Below are positions 8,502 to 18,090 of a DNA stretch of 32,821 bases, one piece after another; the stretch's first letter is position 1, and each line of letters starts with the position of its first letter. The position numbers and the translations under genes are program-made. Source of the stretch: Rhodocyclaceae bacterium (lineage in GTDB: Bacteria; Pseudomonadota; Gammaproteobacteria; Burkholderiales; Rhodocyclaceae); contig JAUXWU010000061.1 in assembly GCA_030680085.1 (NCBI GenBank), positions 1 to 32,821 of the forward strand. The letters run 5' to 3'. The notes beneath the pieces were generated by a model, which worked only from the letters and a program-made list of their open reading frames with translations, did not search any database and was not told the DNA's origin.

Positions 8502-8769
8502 GTGGACTGGCCAGTTCAAGCGCGACTACAAGCGCGAAGGAAAAGGCCCTCACCGTCTCACCATCAACGATGAATTATTTCCCGTTGTCGACCTCCTGGC
8601 CGGCGACCAACTATTGCCCCCGCGTTACTGCGACCACCCGCTTTCCGGCGACTGGAAAGACCACCGCGATTGCCACATCAAGCCGGACTTGGTGCTCATC
8701 TATCTGAAACCGGACGACGACACCCTGCGCCTGGCGCGCTTGGGCTCGCATAGCGAGCTGGGTTTGTAG
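8488..8769 (+). CDS. YafQ-family type II toxin (mRNA interferase)
   Basis: MRTIEWTGQFKRDYKREGKGPH...LPPRYCDHPLSGDWKDHRDCHIKPDLVLIYLKPDDDTLRLARLGSHSELGL; overlaps the antitoxin. Confidence 0.88.
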   Translation: MRTIEWTGQFKRDYKREGKGPHRLTINDELFPVVDLLAGDQLLPPRYCDHPLSGDWKDHRDCHIKPDLVLIYLKPDDDTLRLARLGSHSELGL

Positions 8770-8802
8770 GCCGCCGCCGTCCCGCCATCAACACCGGCTG
8801 GG

Positions 8803-8892
8803 TTGCATGCACGCATCAAGGCGGCGTGCGCGATGCGGGGGACGAAGATGGTGGATGAGATTCGGGGGATGTTGGAGGAGCGGTTTCAGTAA
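8803..8892 (+). pseudogene. Ribbon-helix-helix protein C-terminal fragment
   Basis: LHARIKAACAMRGTKMVDEIRGMLEERFQ* resembles ParD/RHH antitoxin cores; no N-terminus. Confidence 0.4.
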
Positions 8893-9051
8893 TGGTGCGC
8901 GACAATCGCTAAGGTTTGGGCAGAAGATGGATATTTTCTACAGAGGAATTACGACCAATAACGTCAAGAATCTGGACATCCTGATTAAGGCGGGGGAGGT
9001 CGTAAAATGTCGGCCATATTGCCATATTGCCATGCGCAAGCGTTCGAGACC

Positions 9052-9360
9052 ATGAAAAAACACGCGATCGTCATTTTGTTGCTGGGCTTGTGCCAAACGC
9101 TGTCCGCTGCCGCGCATACTCACCCGGAGGTGGGGCAGTTGCTGGCATTGAGACTGGAAGAGGTGCTGGCGACCAAAGTCAGCATCTCCACCCATACGCA
9201 GCAAACGCTTTCCAAAGCGCCGTCCGTGGTCTCGGTCATCACGGCGGAAGACATCAAGGTCACCGGCGCGACCAATCTCGCGGAGATATTGCAAAGCGTG
9301 CCGGGCATCTACGTCATGGCCAATCTGTTCGGCTTCGAGGCGGCTTCAGGCTTCACTTAG
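9052..9360 (+). pseudogene. Truncated TonB-dependent receptor (signal peptide plus start of plug domain)
   Basis: MKKHAIVILLLGLCQTLSAAAHT...SKAPSVVSVITAEDIKVTGATNLAEILQSVPGIYV... then stop after 102 aa; no barrel follows. Confidence 0.7.
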
Positions 9361-9370
9361 CCATAACAGA

Positions 9371-9386
9371 TGTTTTATATAAGACA
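9371..9386 (+). promoter_or_regulatory. Possible NifA-type UAS (TGT-N10-ACA)
   Basis: TGT-tttatataag-ACA about 320 bp upstream of rnfB. No convincing sigma54 -24/-12 element seen. Confidence 0.2.
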
Positions 9387-9444
9387 TTAAAAATATTGTT
9401 TGCGGCGCGGTTACGAAAATTCTTATACTGCACTGCATCACGAA

Positions 9445-9471
9445 CACGTACAGGGCGCAATCTTGTACGTG
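9445..9471 (+). promoter_or_regulatory. Inverted repeat upstream of the rnf operon
   Basis: CACGTACA-gggcgcaatct-TGTACGTG, perfect 8-bp arms in an AT-richer intergenic region. Confidence 0.35.
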
Positions 9472-9706
9472 CAATTCCGAAGAGGCAGCAAGCCGCCTTT
9501 TCGCCAAGTTGGCCGGGACACCCCCTGGCCACGCCGTGGTGGCCGTCGATGCACATGCCCGTAAGGCGTGTGTCTTGGTGGCCCGACGAAAGCTCGCTCT
9601 GCGTTTTTTCGAAGTTCCGGCCCAGGTGACCGGGTTGGTCCGCAGGCGGTGTTGGTGATTATGGTGCGCTGCGGTAGCGCGCCGAGCTTGGGGGTGTTTA
9701 TCTTTC

Positions 9707-10585
9707 ATGGAAACGATGTCGAGTCTGGCGGTAGCGAGCGGCTTTATGGCCGTGCTCGGCATTGCCCTCGCGGGGATCCTGGCGTTGGCCAGCCGCAAGC
9801 TCTTCGTCTATGAGGATCCGCGCATCGAGCAGGTCGAGGATCTGCTGCCAAAATCGAATTGCGGCGCCTGCGGCATGCCGGGCTGCCGCAGTTTTGCCGA
9901 AAAGGTGGTGATCGGCGCTGTCGTGCCGGCGCAGTGCACGGTCAGCTCGCAGCAGCAGCGCAAGGACATCGCCAGCCTGCTCGGCGTCGAAGCGGGCAAC
10001 ATCGAGAAGAAGGTGGCGCGGCTGGCCTGTGCCGGCGGCAAGCATGTCGCCTATGTTCGCGCGCGCTACGCCGGCCTCAAGTCCTGCCGTGCGGCGGCGG
10101 TGGTGGGCGGCGGCGGCAAGGAATGTTCCTGGGGTTGCCTGGGTCTGGGCGATTGCGAGGTGGTTTGCGGTTTCGACGCGCTGCATCTGGATGCCCATGG
10201 TTTGCCGGTCGTGGATGCCGACAAATGCTCGGCCTGCAACGACTGTGTCGAGGTTTGCCCCAAGGGCCTGTTTTCGCTGGAGCCGATCAGCCGCCGCCTG
10301 TGGGTAGCCTGCAAGAACCGCGCTGACGGCGACACGGCCGAGGCGTCCTGCGAAGTGGCCTGCACGGCCTGCGGCAAATGCGTGGCCGACGCGCCCCCCG
10401 GCTTGATGCATCTCGATGGTGAATTGGCGGTCGTCCGCTACGAACTGAATGTCTGGGCCACTCAGGGCCCCATCGACCGCTGCCCCACCGGCGCCATTGT
10501 CTGGTTCGCAACCCCCAACCAGGCGGTCAAAGGCGCGGTCGCCAAAAAAATTCTGCGGCAGGATGCCCTGCCGCAATTGAATTGA
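9707..10585 (+). CDS. rnfB: Rnf complex subunit B (electron-transport iron-sulfur protein)
   Basis: N-terminal TM; KSNCGACGMPGCRSFAEKV Fe-S motif; 4Fe-4S CSACNDCVEVCP. Confidence 0.9.
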   Translation: METMSSLAVASGFMAVLGIALAGILALASRKLFVYEDPRIEQVEDLLPKSNCGACGMPGCRSFAEKVVIGAVVPAQCTVSSQQQRKDIASLLGVEAGNIEKKVARLACAGGKHVAYVRARYAGLKSCRAAAVVGGGGKECSWGCLGLGDCEVVCGFDALHLDAHGLPVVDADKCSACNDCVEVCPKGLFSLEPISRRLWVACKNRADGDTAEASCEVACTACGKCVADAPPGLMHLDGELAVVRYELNVWATQGPIDRCPTGAIVWFATPNQAVKGAVAKKILRQDALPQLN

Positions 10586-10615
10586 ATTGCACTGAATTCT
10601 CAAGGAGCTCATGTC

Positions 10616-13600
10616 ATGTTGAAAAACCTGTTCCAGTCCGCCCAGACCGCAACCAGTGCAGCCAACGCGGCCGCCCCGAAATATCCCGGCGTGCGTGGCG
10701 CCGTCGATGGCAATAGCGCCGTTATCCACGTCGAACGCGAGTCCTCGGACGCGGCGGGCGCCTACCCGATCACGCCCTCGACGCAGATGGGCGAATACTG
10801 GGCCGAGGCCGTGGCCGCCGGGCATCTCAACATCTCCGACAAGCCGCTGATTTTCATCGAGCCCGAGTCCGAGCATGCCGCGGCAGGCGTCACCGCCGGC
10901 ATGTCGATGACGGGCTTGCGCGCCACCAACTTCTCCTCGGCGCAGGGCGTCGCCTTCATGCACGAGTCGCTCTACGCGGCCGTCGGCAAGCGCCTGCCCT
11001 ATGTGCTCAACATGGGTTGCCGGGCGATTACCAAGGCTTCGCTCAACGTCCACTGCGCGCACGACGATTACCACTGCGTCGATGACACCGGCTTCATCCA
11101 GGTGATGGCGAAAAATGCCACCGAGGCGGCCGACCTCAATCTGATCGGTCGCAAGGTTGCTGAGCTTTCCCTGACCCCGGCCGTCATCGGCATGGACGGT
11201 TTTTTGACCACCCACCTGGTCGAGTCGGCGTTGTTGCCCGAGCGCGAACTCGTTGCCGAGTTTCTCGGCAAGCCCGACGACATCATCGACACGCCGACGC
11301 CGGCGCAGCAGATGCTGTATGGCCCGAAACGCCGCCGCGTGCCGGCGATCTGGGACGTCGATACGCCGCTGGTATCGGGCTCGCTGCAAAACCAGGATGC
11401 CTACATGCAGACCGTGGCCGCCCAGCGGCCTTACTTTTTCGATCATATCGAGGCCCTGGCCGATGGCTGCATGGCGGAATACGCCGGGCTGACCGGCCGC
11501 CGTTACCAGCGGCTGTCGGCCTACCGGACGGAAGATGCCGACTACGTCATCGTCGGCATGGGCAGCATGACCGTGCAGGCCGAGGCGGTCGTCGATTACC
11601 TGCGCACAACACGCGGCCTCAAGCTCGGCGTGGTGAATGTCACGATGTTTCGTCCGTTCCCGGGCGACCTGCTCGGCCGGGTGCTCTCCGGCAAGAAAGG
11701 CGTGGCCGTGCTCGAACGCACCGATCAGCCGCTGGCCGAAGACCTGCCCTTGATGCGCGAAGTGCGCGCGACCGTGGGCAAGTGTCTGGAGAATGGCCTC
11801 GCGCCGGACGCTGCGCGCCCCTATCCCGGCTATGCGGCGTTTTCTTCCAGCGAGATGCCGCGCCTGTATTCTGGCTGCTATGGCCTTGGCTCGCGCGATC
11901 TGCAGCCCGAGGCGTTGATCGGCGCGTTCGAAAATATGCTGCCCGAAGGCACGCAGCGCCGCTTCTTCTATTTGTCGGTGGATTTCGTGCGCGATCCGCT
12001 GAATCCGAAGGACGAACTGCACCAGCAGGATCTGGCAGAAAAATATCCGCACATCCGCGAACTGGCCGTGCGCGGTTCGGAAAATCCCAACCTGCTGCCC
12101 GATGGCGCCATCACCGTGCGCCTGCATTCGGTGGGTGGCTGGGGCGCCATGAGCACCGGCCAGAACCTGGCGATGACGTTGTCCGAACTGCTCGGCTGGG
12201 ACATCAAGGCCAACCCGAAATACGGTTCCGAGAAAAAGGGTCAGCCGACCACCTACTTCCTGTCGGTGGCGCCAGAGCCGATTCGCATCAACTGCGAATA
12301 TGTCTATGTCGATGTCGTGCTGTCGCCCGACCCGGCGGTGTTCGGCCACAGCAATCCGCTGTCCGGACTCAAGAAGGGCGGCTTTTTCATCATCCAGTCG
12401 AACCTGGGCGCGGAGACCTGGGCAAGCTTTCCGCTCTGGGCGCAAAAATTCATCGTCGATAACGACATTCGCGTTTACTACATCGACGCTTTCCAGATCG
12501 CCCGTGACGAGGCCGGCGCGGCCGAATTGCAGTTGCGCATGCAGGGCATCGCTTTCCAGGGCGCCTTCTTCGCCGCCAGCCCGGTGATGCAAACCGCCCA
12601 GTTGACCGAAGAGACGCTGTTTGCCGCGATCGAGGCGCAGTTGCAGTCCAAGTTCGGCGACAAGGGCGCGCGCGTGGTGCAAGACAACCTGCGCGTGGTG
12701 CGCCGCGGTTTCACTGAACTCACGGAAATCACCGATAAGCAGGTCGGCGTCACGCGCAAGAATTTTGTCAAAAAGGATGCTGGGTTGCCGATCATGCTGC
12801 GCCAGTTTCCGGCCGGCGACGGGCGCGTGTCCGACATCCACCGCTTCTGGGAGCAGACCGGCAATTTTTATCTGACCGGCAAGGGCAACGACAACCTGGT
12901 CGACCCCTTTATTGGCGCTTCGCTGATTCCGGCGTCCACCGGCGTGTTCCGCGACATGACGGGCATCCGTTTCGAGCACCCGGTGTGGATCGCCGAAAAC
13001 TGCACGGCCTGCGGCAACTGTTATGTTGCCTGTCCGGACTCGGCCATGCCGGGACTGGTGAATACGGTGAGCGATGTTTTCAATGCCGTCATCAATGGCA
13101 TCGAGACCGCCGGGACGCCGACGCGCTTCCTGCGCCGCGCCGCGCGTGGCGTCGAGAAGAAGTTGCGCGGTCTGATCAGCGGGGATGGCATGAATGTGCG
13201 CCCGCTGATCGACCAGGCGATCGAGGCTACCATCGCCGAGGCGCCCGCGGAGGATCGCGACGGCATGATGGCCGAATTCAGGTTGTTCACCGCGCGGATG
13301 GGTGATTATGCCTTCGGCACGACCAAGCCGTACTGGACGCAAAATGAAAAGAAAGCCAAGGGCAGCGGCGGCCTGTTTTCGATTGCCATCAATCCCTACA
13401 CCTGCAAGGGCTGCACGCTGTGTGTCACGGTCTGCGCGGACGATGCGCTGAAGATGGTCACGCAGACCGAGGAATCGGTCGAGTGCCTGCGCCAGGACTG
13501 GAATTTCTGGCTGACCCTGCCGACCACGGCGCCGGAATTCAGTCGTATCGACAGTCTTGACGAAAAGATCGGCGCGCTGGAAACCCTGCTGCTCGACAAA

Positions 13601-15559
13601 CACAACTACAACTCGATGAATTGCGGCGACTCTGCCTGTTTTGGTTGCGGCGAGAAGACGGCGATTCACCTGTTTACCTCCACGGTAACGGCGTTGATGC
13701 AGCCGCGCGTCAAGGCCTTTGTCGAGAAACTTGACGGCCTGATCGCACGGCTTGAACAGCACATGCGCATGAAACTCGCGTCCGCCGTCGATCTCACCGA
13801 CACCGACGCCGTGATGCGCGCGGTCGACACGACCGGCCAGCACGATCTGACCCTCTCCAACCTCGCCGCCAAGCTCGGCGCGGACAAGCCCGCGCAACTG
13901 CTTGACCCGGTCTGGGTGCGGAACACCGCCCAACTGCTGGAAAAACTCCGCGACCTGAAGTGGCGTTACGTCGAGGGACCGAGCAAACGTGGCCGCGCGG
14001 CGATGGGCATCATCAATTCCACCGGCTGCACCTCCGTGTTTGGCTCGACCTACCCCTTCATGCCCTATCCCTTCCCCTGGACCGCGCACCTGTTCCAGGA
14101 CACGCCTTCCGTGGCGATGGGCGTCTTCGAGGGCCACATGGCGAAAATGGCCGAGGGTTTCAAGGCGGTTCGCAAGGCGGAGAGTGAACTGGCCGGCGAG
14201 TATGTGCCGGCCCGCGATAACGACTTCTTCAACCGCTTCACCTGGCAAAAATTCTCGGCCGACGAGTGGCTGCTGTGCCCGCCGGTGGTGGGCATCGGCG
14301 GCGATGGCGCGATGTACGACATTGGCTTCCAGAATCTCTCGCGCCTCTTGATGTCGGGCATGCCGGTGAAGATCCTGGTGGTCGACACGCAGGTGTATTC
14401 GAACACCGGCGGCCAGGCTTGCACGTCGGGATTCGTCAGTCAGGTGTCCGACATGGCGCCCTTTGGCGATGCCCAGCACGGCAAGCAGGAAATCCGCAAG
14501 GAGATTGCGCTGATCGGCATGGCGCACCGCAGCGCCTATGTGATGTCGGGCTCGATTGCGCACGTCAATCACTTGCTCGAAAGTTACATTGACGGCCTCA
14601 ACTGCCGGCGGCCGGCGGTATTCAACATCTACACCCCTTGCCCGCCCGAGCATGGCATTGGCGACGACAAGAGCGTCGACCAGAGCAAGCTGGCGGTCGA
14701 GAGCCGCGCCTATCCGCTGTTCCGTTTCGACCCCGACGCCGGCACCACCTTCGCCGAATGCGTCAGTCTCGAAGGCAACCCGTCGCTCGACAGCGACTGG
14801 CCGATCTATACATTGAATTACCTTGATGAAGATGGCGCCGCGCAGAAGCTGACCCTGCCGATGACCTTTGCCGATTTCGCCGCCACCGAGGGGCGTTTCC
14901 GCAAGCAGTTCAAAAAGGCGCCGCCAGAGACCTGGAACGAGAACATGGTCATGCTGGCCGATTTTCTGCCGCTCGATACCGACGAGCGCGAAGGCAAGTT
15001 CCCCTACATCTGGGGCGTCGATACCAAGAACCGCCTGACGCGTCTCCTGCTGACCGAAGACATGGTGCGTGCCTGTGCCGAGCGTCTGCATTACTGGCGC
15101 CAGTTGCGCGGTATCGCCGGCCTGGATGTGCAGCCTTCGGACACGGCTGAAATCACCGAGCGCGTGCGTGCCGAACTGCTGGCGCGGATCACCAATACGC
15201 TGGGCTTGGCGGGGAGCGACGTTTACGTCGGTAGTGCCAGCGCCGGCGATGCCAGCGCCGTCGCGCCAGCGCCGACTTTTGTGGGCGCGGCGGCTGTCGT
15301 TAACGTCGACTACGAGCCGGTCTGGGTCGAAACGCCCGAATGCACGGCCTGCGACGAGTGCACCACGCTTGCCCCCAAAGTGTTCGCCTACAACGACCAG
15401 AAGCTGGCCATCGTCATCAATCCCAAGGGCGCGAAATTCGCCGACCTCGTCAAGTGTGCGGAAAAATGCACGGCGTTCTGCCTGCACCCCGGCACGCCGT
15501 GGAACATGAACGAGCCGGGTATCGAGAAGTTGATGGCGCGCGCGGCGAAACATAACTAA
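10616..15559 (+). CDS. Pyruvate:ferredoxin (flavodoxin)-type 2-oxoacid oxidoreductase, 1647 aa
   Basis: N-terminal PFOR domain (DAAGAYPITPSTQMGEYWAEA); 4Fe-4S motifs CTACGNCYVACP and CKGCTLCVTVC; TPP-binding region GIGGDGAMYDIGFQNL; VYSNTGGQACTSG; extra C-terminal ferredoxin-like domain. Confidence 0.9.
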   Translation: MLKNLFQSAQTATSAANAAAPKYPGVRGAVDGNSAVIHVERESSDAAGAYPITPSTQMGEYWAEAVAAGHLNISDKPLIFIEPESEHAAAGVTAGMSMTGLRATNFSSAQGVAFMHESLYAAVGKRLPYVLNMGCRAITKASLNVHCAHDDYHCVDDTGFIQVMAKNATEAADLNLIGRKVAELSLTPAVIGMDGFLTTHLVESALLPERELVAEFLGKPDDIIDTPTPAQQMLYGPKRRRVPAIWDVDTPLVSGSLQNQDAYMQTVAAQRPYFFDHIEALADGCMAEYAGLTGRRYQRLSAYRTEDADYVIVGMGSMTVQAEAVVDYLRTTRGLKLGVVNVTMFRPFPGDLLGRVLSGKKGVAVLERTDQPLAEDLPLMREVRATVGKCLENGLAPDAARPYPGYAAFSSSEMPRLYSGCYGLGSRDLQPEALIGAFENMLPEGTQRRFFYLSVDFVRDPLNPKDELHQQDLAEKYPHIRELAVRGSENPNLLPDGAITVRLHSVGGWGAMSTGQNLAMTLSELLGWDIKANPKYGSEKKGQPTTYFLSVAPEPIRINCEYVYVDVVLSPDPAVFGHSNPLSGLKKGGFFIIQSNLGAETWASFPLWAQKFIVDNDIRVYYIDAFQIARDEAGAAELQLRMQGIAFQGAFFAASPVMQTAQLTEETLFAAIEAQLQSKFGDKGARVVQDNLRVVRRGFTELTEITDKQVGVTRKNFVKKDAGLPIMLRQFPAGDGRVSDIHRFWEQTGNFYLTGKGNDNLVDPFIGASLIPASTGVFRDMTGIRFEHPVWIAENCTACGNCYVACPDSAMPGLVNTVSDVFNAVINGIETAGTPTRFLRRAARGVEKKLRGLISGDGMNVRPLIDQAIEATIAEAPAEDRDGMMAEFRLFTARMGDYAFGTTKPYWTQNEKKAKGSGGLFSIAINPYTCKGCTLCVTVCADDALKMVTQTEESVECLRQDWNFWLTLPTTAPEFSRIDSLDEKIGALETLLLDKHNYNSMNCGDSACFGCGEKTAIHLFTSTVTALMQPRVKAFVEKLDGLIARLEQHMRMKLASAVDLTDTDAVMRAVDTTGQHDLTLSNLAAKLGADKPAQLLDPVWVRNTAQLLEKLRDLKWRYVEGPSKRGRAAMGIINSTGCTSVFGSTYPFMPYPFPWTAHLFQDTPSVAMGVFEGHMAKMAEGFKAVRKAESELAGEYVPARDNDFFNRFTWQKFSADEWLLCPPVVGIGGDGAMYDIGFQNLSRLLMSGMPVKILVVDTQVYSNTGGQACTSGFVSQVSDMAPFGDAQHGKQEIRKEIALIGMAHRSAYVMSGSIAHVNHLLESYIDGLNCRRPAVFNIYTPCPPEHGIGDDKSVDQSKLAVESRAYPLFRFDPDAGTTFAECVSLEGNPSLDSDWPIYTLNYLDEDGAAQKLTLPMTFADFAATEGRFRKQFKKAPPETWNENMVMLADFLPLDTDEREGKFPYIWGVDTKNRLTRLLLTEDMVRACAERLHYWRQLRGIAGLDVQPSDTAEITERVRAELLARITNTLGLAGSDVYVGSASAGDASAVAPAPTFVGAAAVVNVDYEPVWVETPECTACDECTTLAPKVFAYNDQKLAIVINPKGAKFADLVKCAEKCTAFCLHPGTPWNMNEPGIEKLMARAAKHN
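15257..15280 (+). repeat. 24-bp dispersed repeat inside PFOR (sense peptide AVAPAPTF)
   Basis: GCCGTCGCGCCAGCGCCGACTTTT. Confidence 0.9.
15311..15556 (+). other. C-terminal ferredoxin-like domain of the PFOR
   Basis: YEPVWVETPECTACDECTTLAPKVFAYNDQKLAIVINPKGAKFADLVKCAEKCTAFCLHPGTPWN. Confidence 0.65.
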
Positions 15560-15568
15560 ACACGGGCG

Positions 15569-16933
15569 ATGAAACTCCTTTCCTACTTTCGTGGCGAGGC
15601 GTTCCTGCGGGGCGTGCACCCGCCGTCCTGCAAGCTGACGGCGAGCACGCGGATTCGTCGCCTGCCGTTCGCCCCGCGAGTGACGGTGCCGCTGTCGCAG
15701 CATATCGGCAAGTCGCCGCATCCCGTCGTTCGGGTGGGGCAGGAGGTAGTGCGCGGTGAACCGATCGCGAAATGCGACGACTGGCTGTCGGTGCCGCACC
15801 ATGCGCCGGTGACCGGCGTGGTCGAATTCATCGGCCTGCGGCCCGGTGTGCGCGGGCCATGGATCGAGTCGATCGTCATTCGCGCCCATCCGGGTGCGTC
15901 GCAGGAAGATTTGTGGGGCCGGCCGCGCGACCTGGCCGACGCCACGGGCGGCGACATCCTGCAGGCGATCTGGGACAGCGGCATGGTCGGTCTGGGCGGC
16001 GCGGCCTTTCCGACCCACGCCAAGCTGACGGTGCCCAAGCAGGCGCATGTGCATACGCTGGTGGTGAATGGCTGCGAGTGCGAGCCTTACCTGACCTGCG
16101 ACCATCGCGTGATGGTGGAACAGGCCGACGCGCTGGTTACCGGCATTCGCTATGCTATGCGGGCGACTGGTGCGGTGCGCGCAATCGTCGGCATCGAGGA
16201 CAATAAACCGGACGCCGCCGTCGCGATTCGTGAAGCCGTCGCGCGTAGCGGCGGAATTACGGAGGGGGAGATTTACGCCGAACTGGTGCCGACCAAGTAT
16301 CCGCAGGGCTCGGAGAAGATGCTGGTCATGGCGCTGTTTGGCGTGGAAATACCGGCGGGAGATTTGCCGGTGTCATTGGGGATGGTGGTGAACAACGTCG
16401 GCACGCTGGCGGCGCTGGGCAAGTTGCTGCCGGCGGGGCGCGGGCTGACCGAGCGGGTTGTCACCATCACCGGCCCCGGCGTCGCCAAACCGGGCGACTA
16501 CATCGTGCCGCTGGGCACGCCCTTGCGTTTTGTGCTCGATTACGCCGGTGCGCCCGGAGCGCAATCGCGGCAGGTGATTCTCGGCGGGCCGATGATGGGG
16601 CAGGCCGCCGCTTCGCTCGACGTGCCGATCACCAAGGGCATGTCCGGCGTGCTGGTGATGCAGGGCGACGAACTGGCCTGGCGCGAAAACCAGAAAACCT
16701 ACCCCTGCATCAAGTGCGCCGAGTGCGTCGAATCCTGCCCGATGGGCCTCAATCCCGCGCACTTGGGCATGCTGGCCGCGAAGCGAGAGTACGACCTGAT
16801 GGGCTCGCGCTATCATCTCGGCGAATGCTTCGAGTGCGGCTGTTGCTCGTATGTGTGCCCGTCCAACATTCCGCTGGTGCAGCAGTTCCGCATCGCCAAG
16901 CAGATTCTGCGCGAGAAGGCCATCTCGAAATGA
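15569..16933 (+). CDS. rnfC: Rnf complex subunit C
   Basis: GGAAFPTHAKL, NGCECEPYLTCDHRVM, CIKCAECVESCPMGLNP, CFECGCCSYVCPSNIPLVQQFR. Confidence 0.95.
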   Translation: MKLLSYFRGEAFLRGVHPPSCKLTASTRIRRLPFAPRVTVPLSQHIGKSPHPVVRVGQEVVRGEPIAKCDDWLSVPHHAPVTGVVEFIGLRPGVRGPWIESIVIRAHPGASQEDLWGRPRDLADATGGDILQAIWDSGMVGLGGAAFPTHAKLTVPKQAHVHTLVVNGCECEPYLTCDHRVMVEQADALVTGIRYAMRATGAVRAIVGIEDNKPDAAVAIREAVARSGGITEGEIYAELVPTKYPQGSEKMLVMALFGVEIPAGDLPVSLGMVVNNVGTLAALGKLLPAGRGLTERVVTITGPGVAKPGDYIVPLGTPLRFVLDYAGAPGAQSRQVILGGPMMGQAAASLDVPITKGMSGVLVMQGDELAWRENQKTYPCIKCAECVESCPMGLNPAHLGMLAAKREYDLMGSRYHLGECFECGCCSYVCPSNIPLVQQFRIAKQILREKAISK

Positions 16934-18090
16934 CGATTGAAATAAGATCCGCCCCGCACATCAAGGGCACGCGCACTGTCGAGCAGATCATGCGCCATGT
17001 CGTCTGGTCGCTCATGCCGATCTGCGCGTTCTTTGTTTTTCAGTACGGGCTGTCGGCGTTGCTCTCGTTGCTCGTGGTCACCGTGAGCTGCCTGCTCACC
17101 GAACGGTTTTTCGTCCGCCAGGGCGGCCAGTCGGGCGACATCGGCGACTTTTCCGCCATCATCACCGGGCTCTTGCTGGCGCTTTCCCTGCCGCCCGGCT
17201 TCCCGTTGTGGATGGGCGCGGTCGCCGGCATCGTCGCCATTGCGCTGGGCAAGGCACTGTTCGGCGGCATCGGCTTCAACGTCTTCAATCCGGCGCTGAT
17301 CGGCCGCGCCTTTGTGCAGGCGGCTTTCCCGCAGGCGATCGCCACCTATACGCCATCCTTCATGCCGGGCCGGTTTTACGAGTTCATTCCCTCGTCGATG
17401 ACTATTCCGCTGATGCAGCCGGTCAGTGTTGTGGAATGGCTGAAGGACAGGCAATTCGATGCGCTGGCCGGCGCGACGCCGCTGGCGAAATGGAAATTCG
17501 AGGGCGTGCTCGCCAATGCCGACGATCTGCTGACCTCCCTGTCCGGCCACATGGCGGTGGGGCCGTCGCCCGTGCTGATCCTCGTCTGCGGCGCCTATCT
17601 GGCCTTTCGCCGCTTCCTCGACTGGCGCATTCCGGCGGCGATTCTCGGCAGCGCCGGCCTGACCGCGTGGATGCTGTTCGCGCTCAACGACGTGCGCTTC
17701 CCCAATCCCTTCTTCATGCTGTTCTCCGGCGGCCTGATCCTCGGCGCGGTGTATATGGCGACCGACATGGCGACCTCGCCGGTGACGCCCAAGGGCATGT
17801 GGTTGTATGGCGCGTTGATCGGCCTGCTGACCGTGATCATCCGTTATTACAGCGGCCTGCCGGAAGGCGTCATGTATGCCATTTTGCTGGCCAATGCCGC
17901 CACGCCGCTGATCGAAAAGATCACCCAGCCGACACCCTTCGGCAAAGGCGTCCTGAGCAACCTCGGCCGCCAGAAGAAAGGCGCGTCCTATCCCCTGCAT
18001 TCCGGCTACATCTCGCGCGAAGACGCCGGCGCGGTAACGCCGAAGAAGCGCTTCCTGTTCAACAAACCCAAGCATCCGCCCAAAGAATGA
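16930..18090 (+). CDS. rnfD: Rnf complex subunit D
   Basis: MTIEIRSAPHIKGTRTVEQIMRHVVWSLMP...; GGIGFNVFNPALIGRAF; ATGA overlap with rnfC. Confidence 0.95.
   Translation: MTIEIRSAPHIKGTRTVEQIMRHVVWSLMPICAFFVFQYGLSALLSLLVVTVSCLLTERFFVRQGGQSGDIGDFSAIITGLLLALSLPPGFPLWMGAVAGIVAIALGKALFGGIGFNVFNPALIGRAFVQAAFPQAIATYTPSFMPGRFYEFIPSSMTIPLMQPVSVVEWLKDRQFDALAGATPLAKWKFEGVLANADDLLTSLSGHMAVGPSPVLILVCGAYLAFRRFLDWRIPAAILGSAGLTAWMLFALNDVRFPNPFFMLFSGGLILGAVYMATDMATSPVTPKGMWLYGALIGLLTVIIRYYSGLPEGVMYAILLANAATPLIEKITQPTPFGKGVLSNLGRQKKGASYPLHSGYISREDAGAVTPKKRFLFNKPKHPPKE

Noticed and set aside
8776-8799. GCCGTCCCGCCATCAACACCGGCT as an eleventh repeat copy
   Set aside because: First 12 bases match but the rest diverges; at most a remnant, so not counted.
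9698-16105. 2135-aa minus-strand ORF
   Set aside because: Antisense to rnfB, PFOR and rnfC; low-complexity His/Arg/Gln-rich translation typical of a GC-rich shadow frame.
17143-17165. CATCGGCGACTTTTCCGCC in rnfD resembling the repeat
   Set aside because: Only a short overlap; encodes the ordinary RnfD segment SGDIGDFSAIITG.
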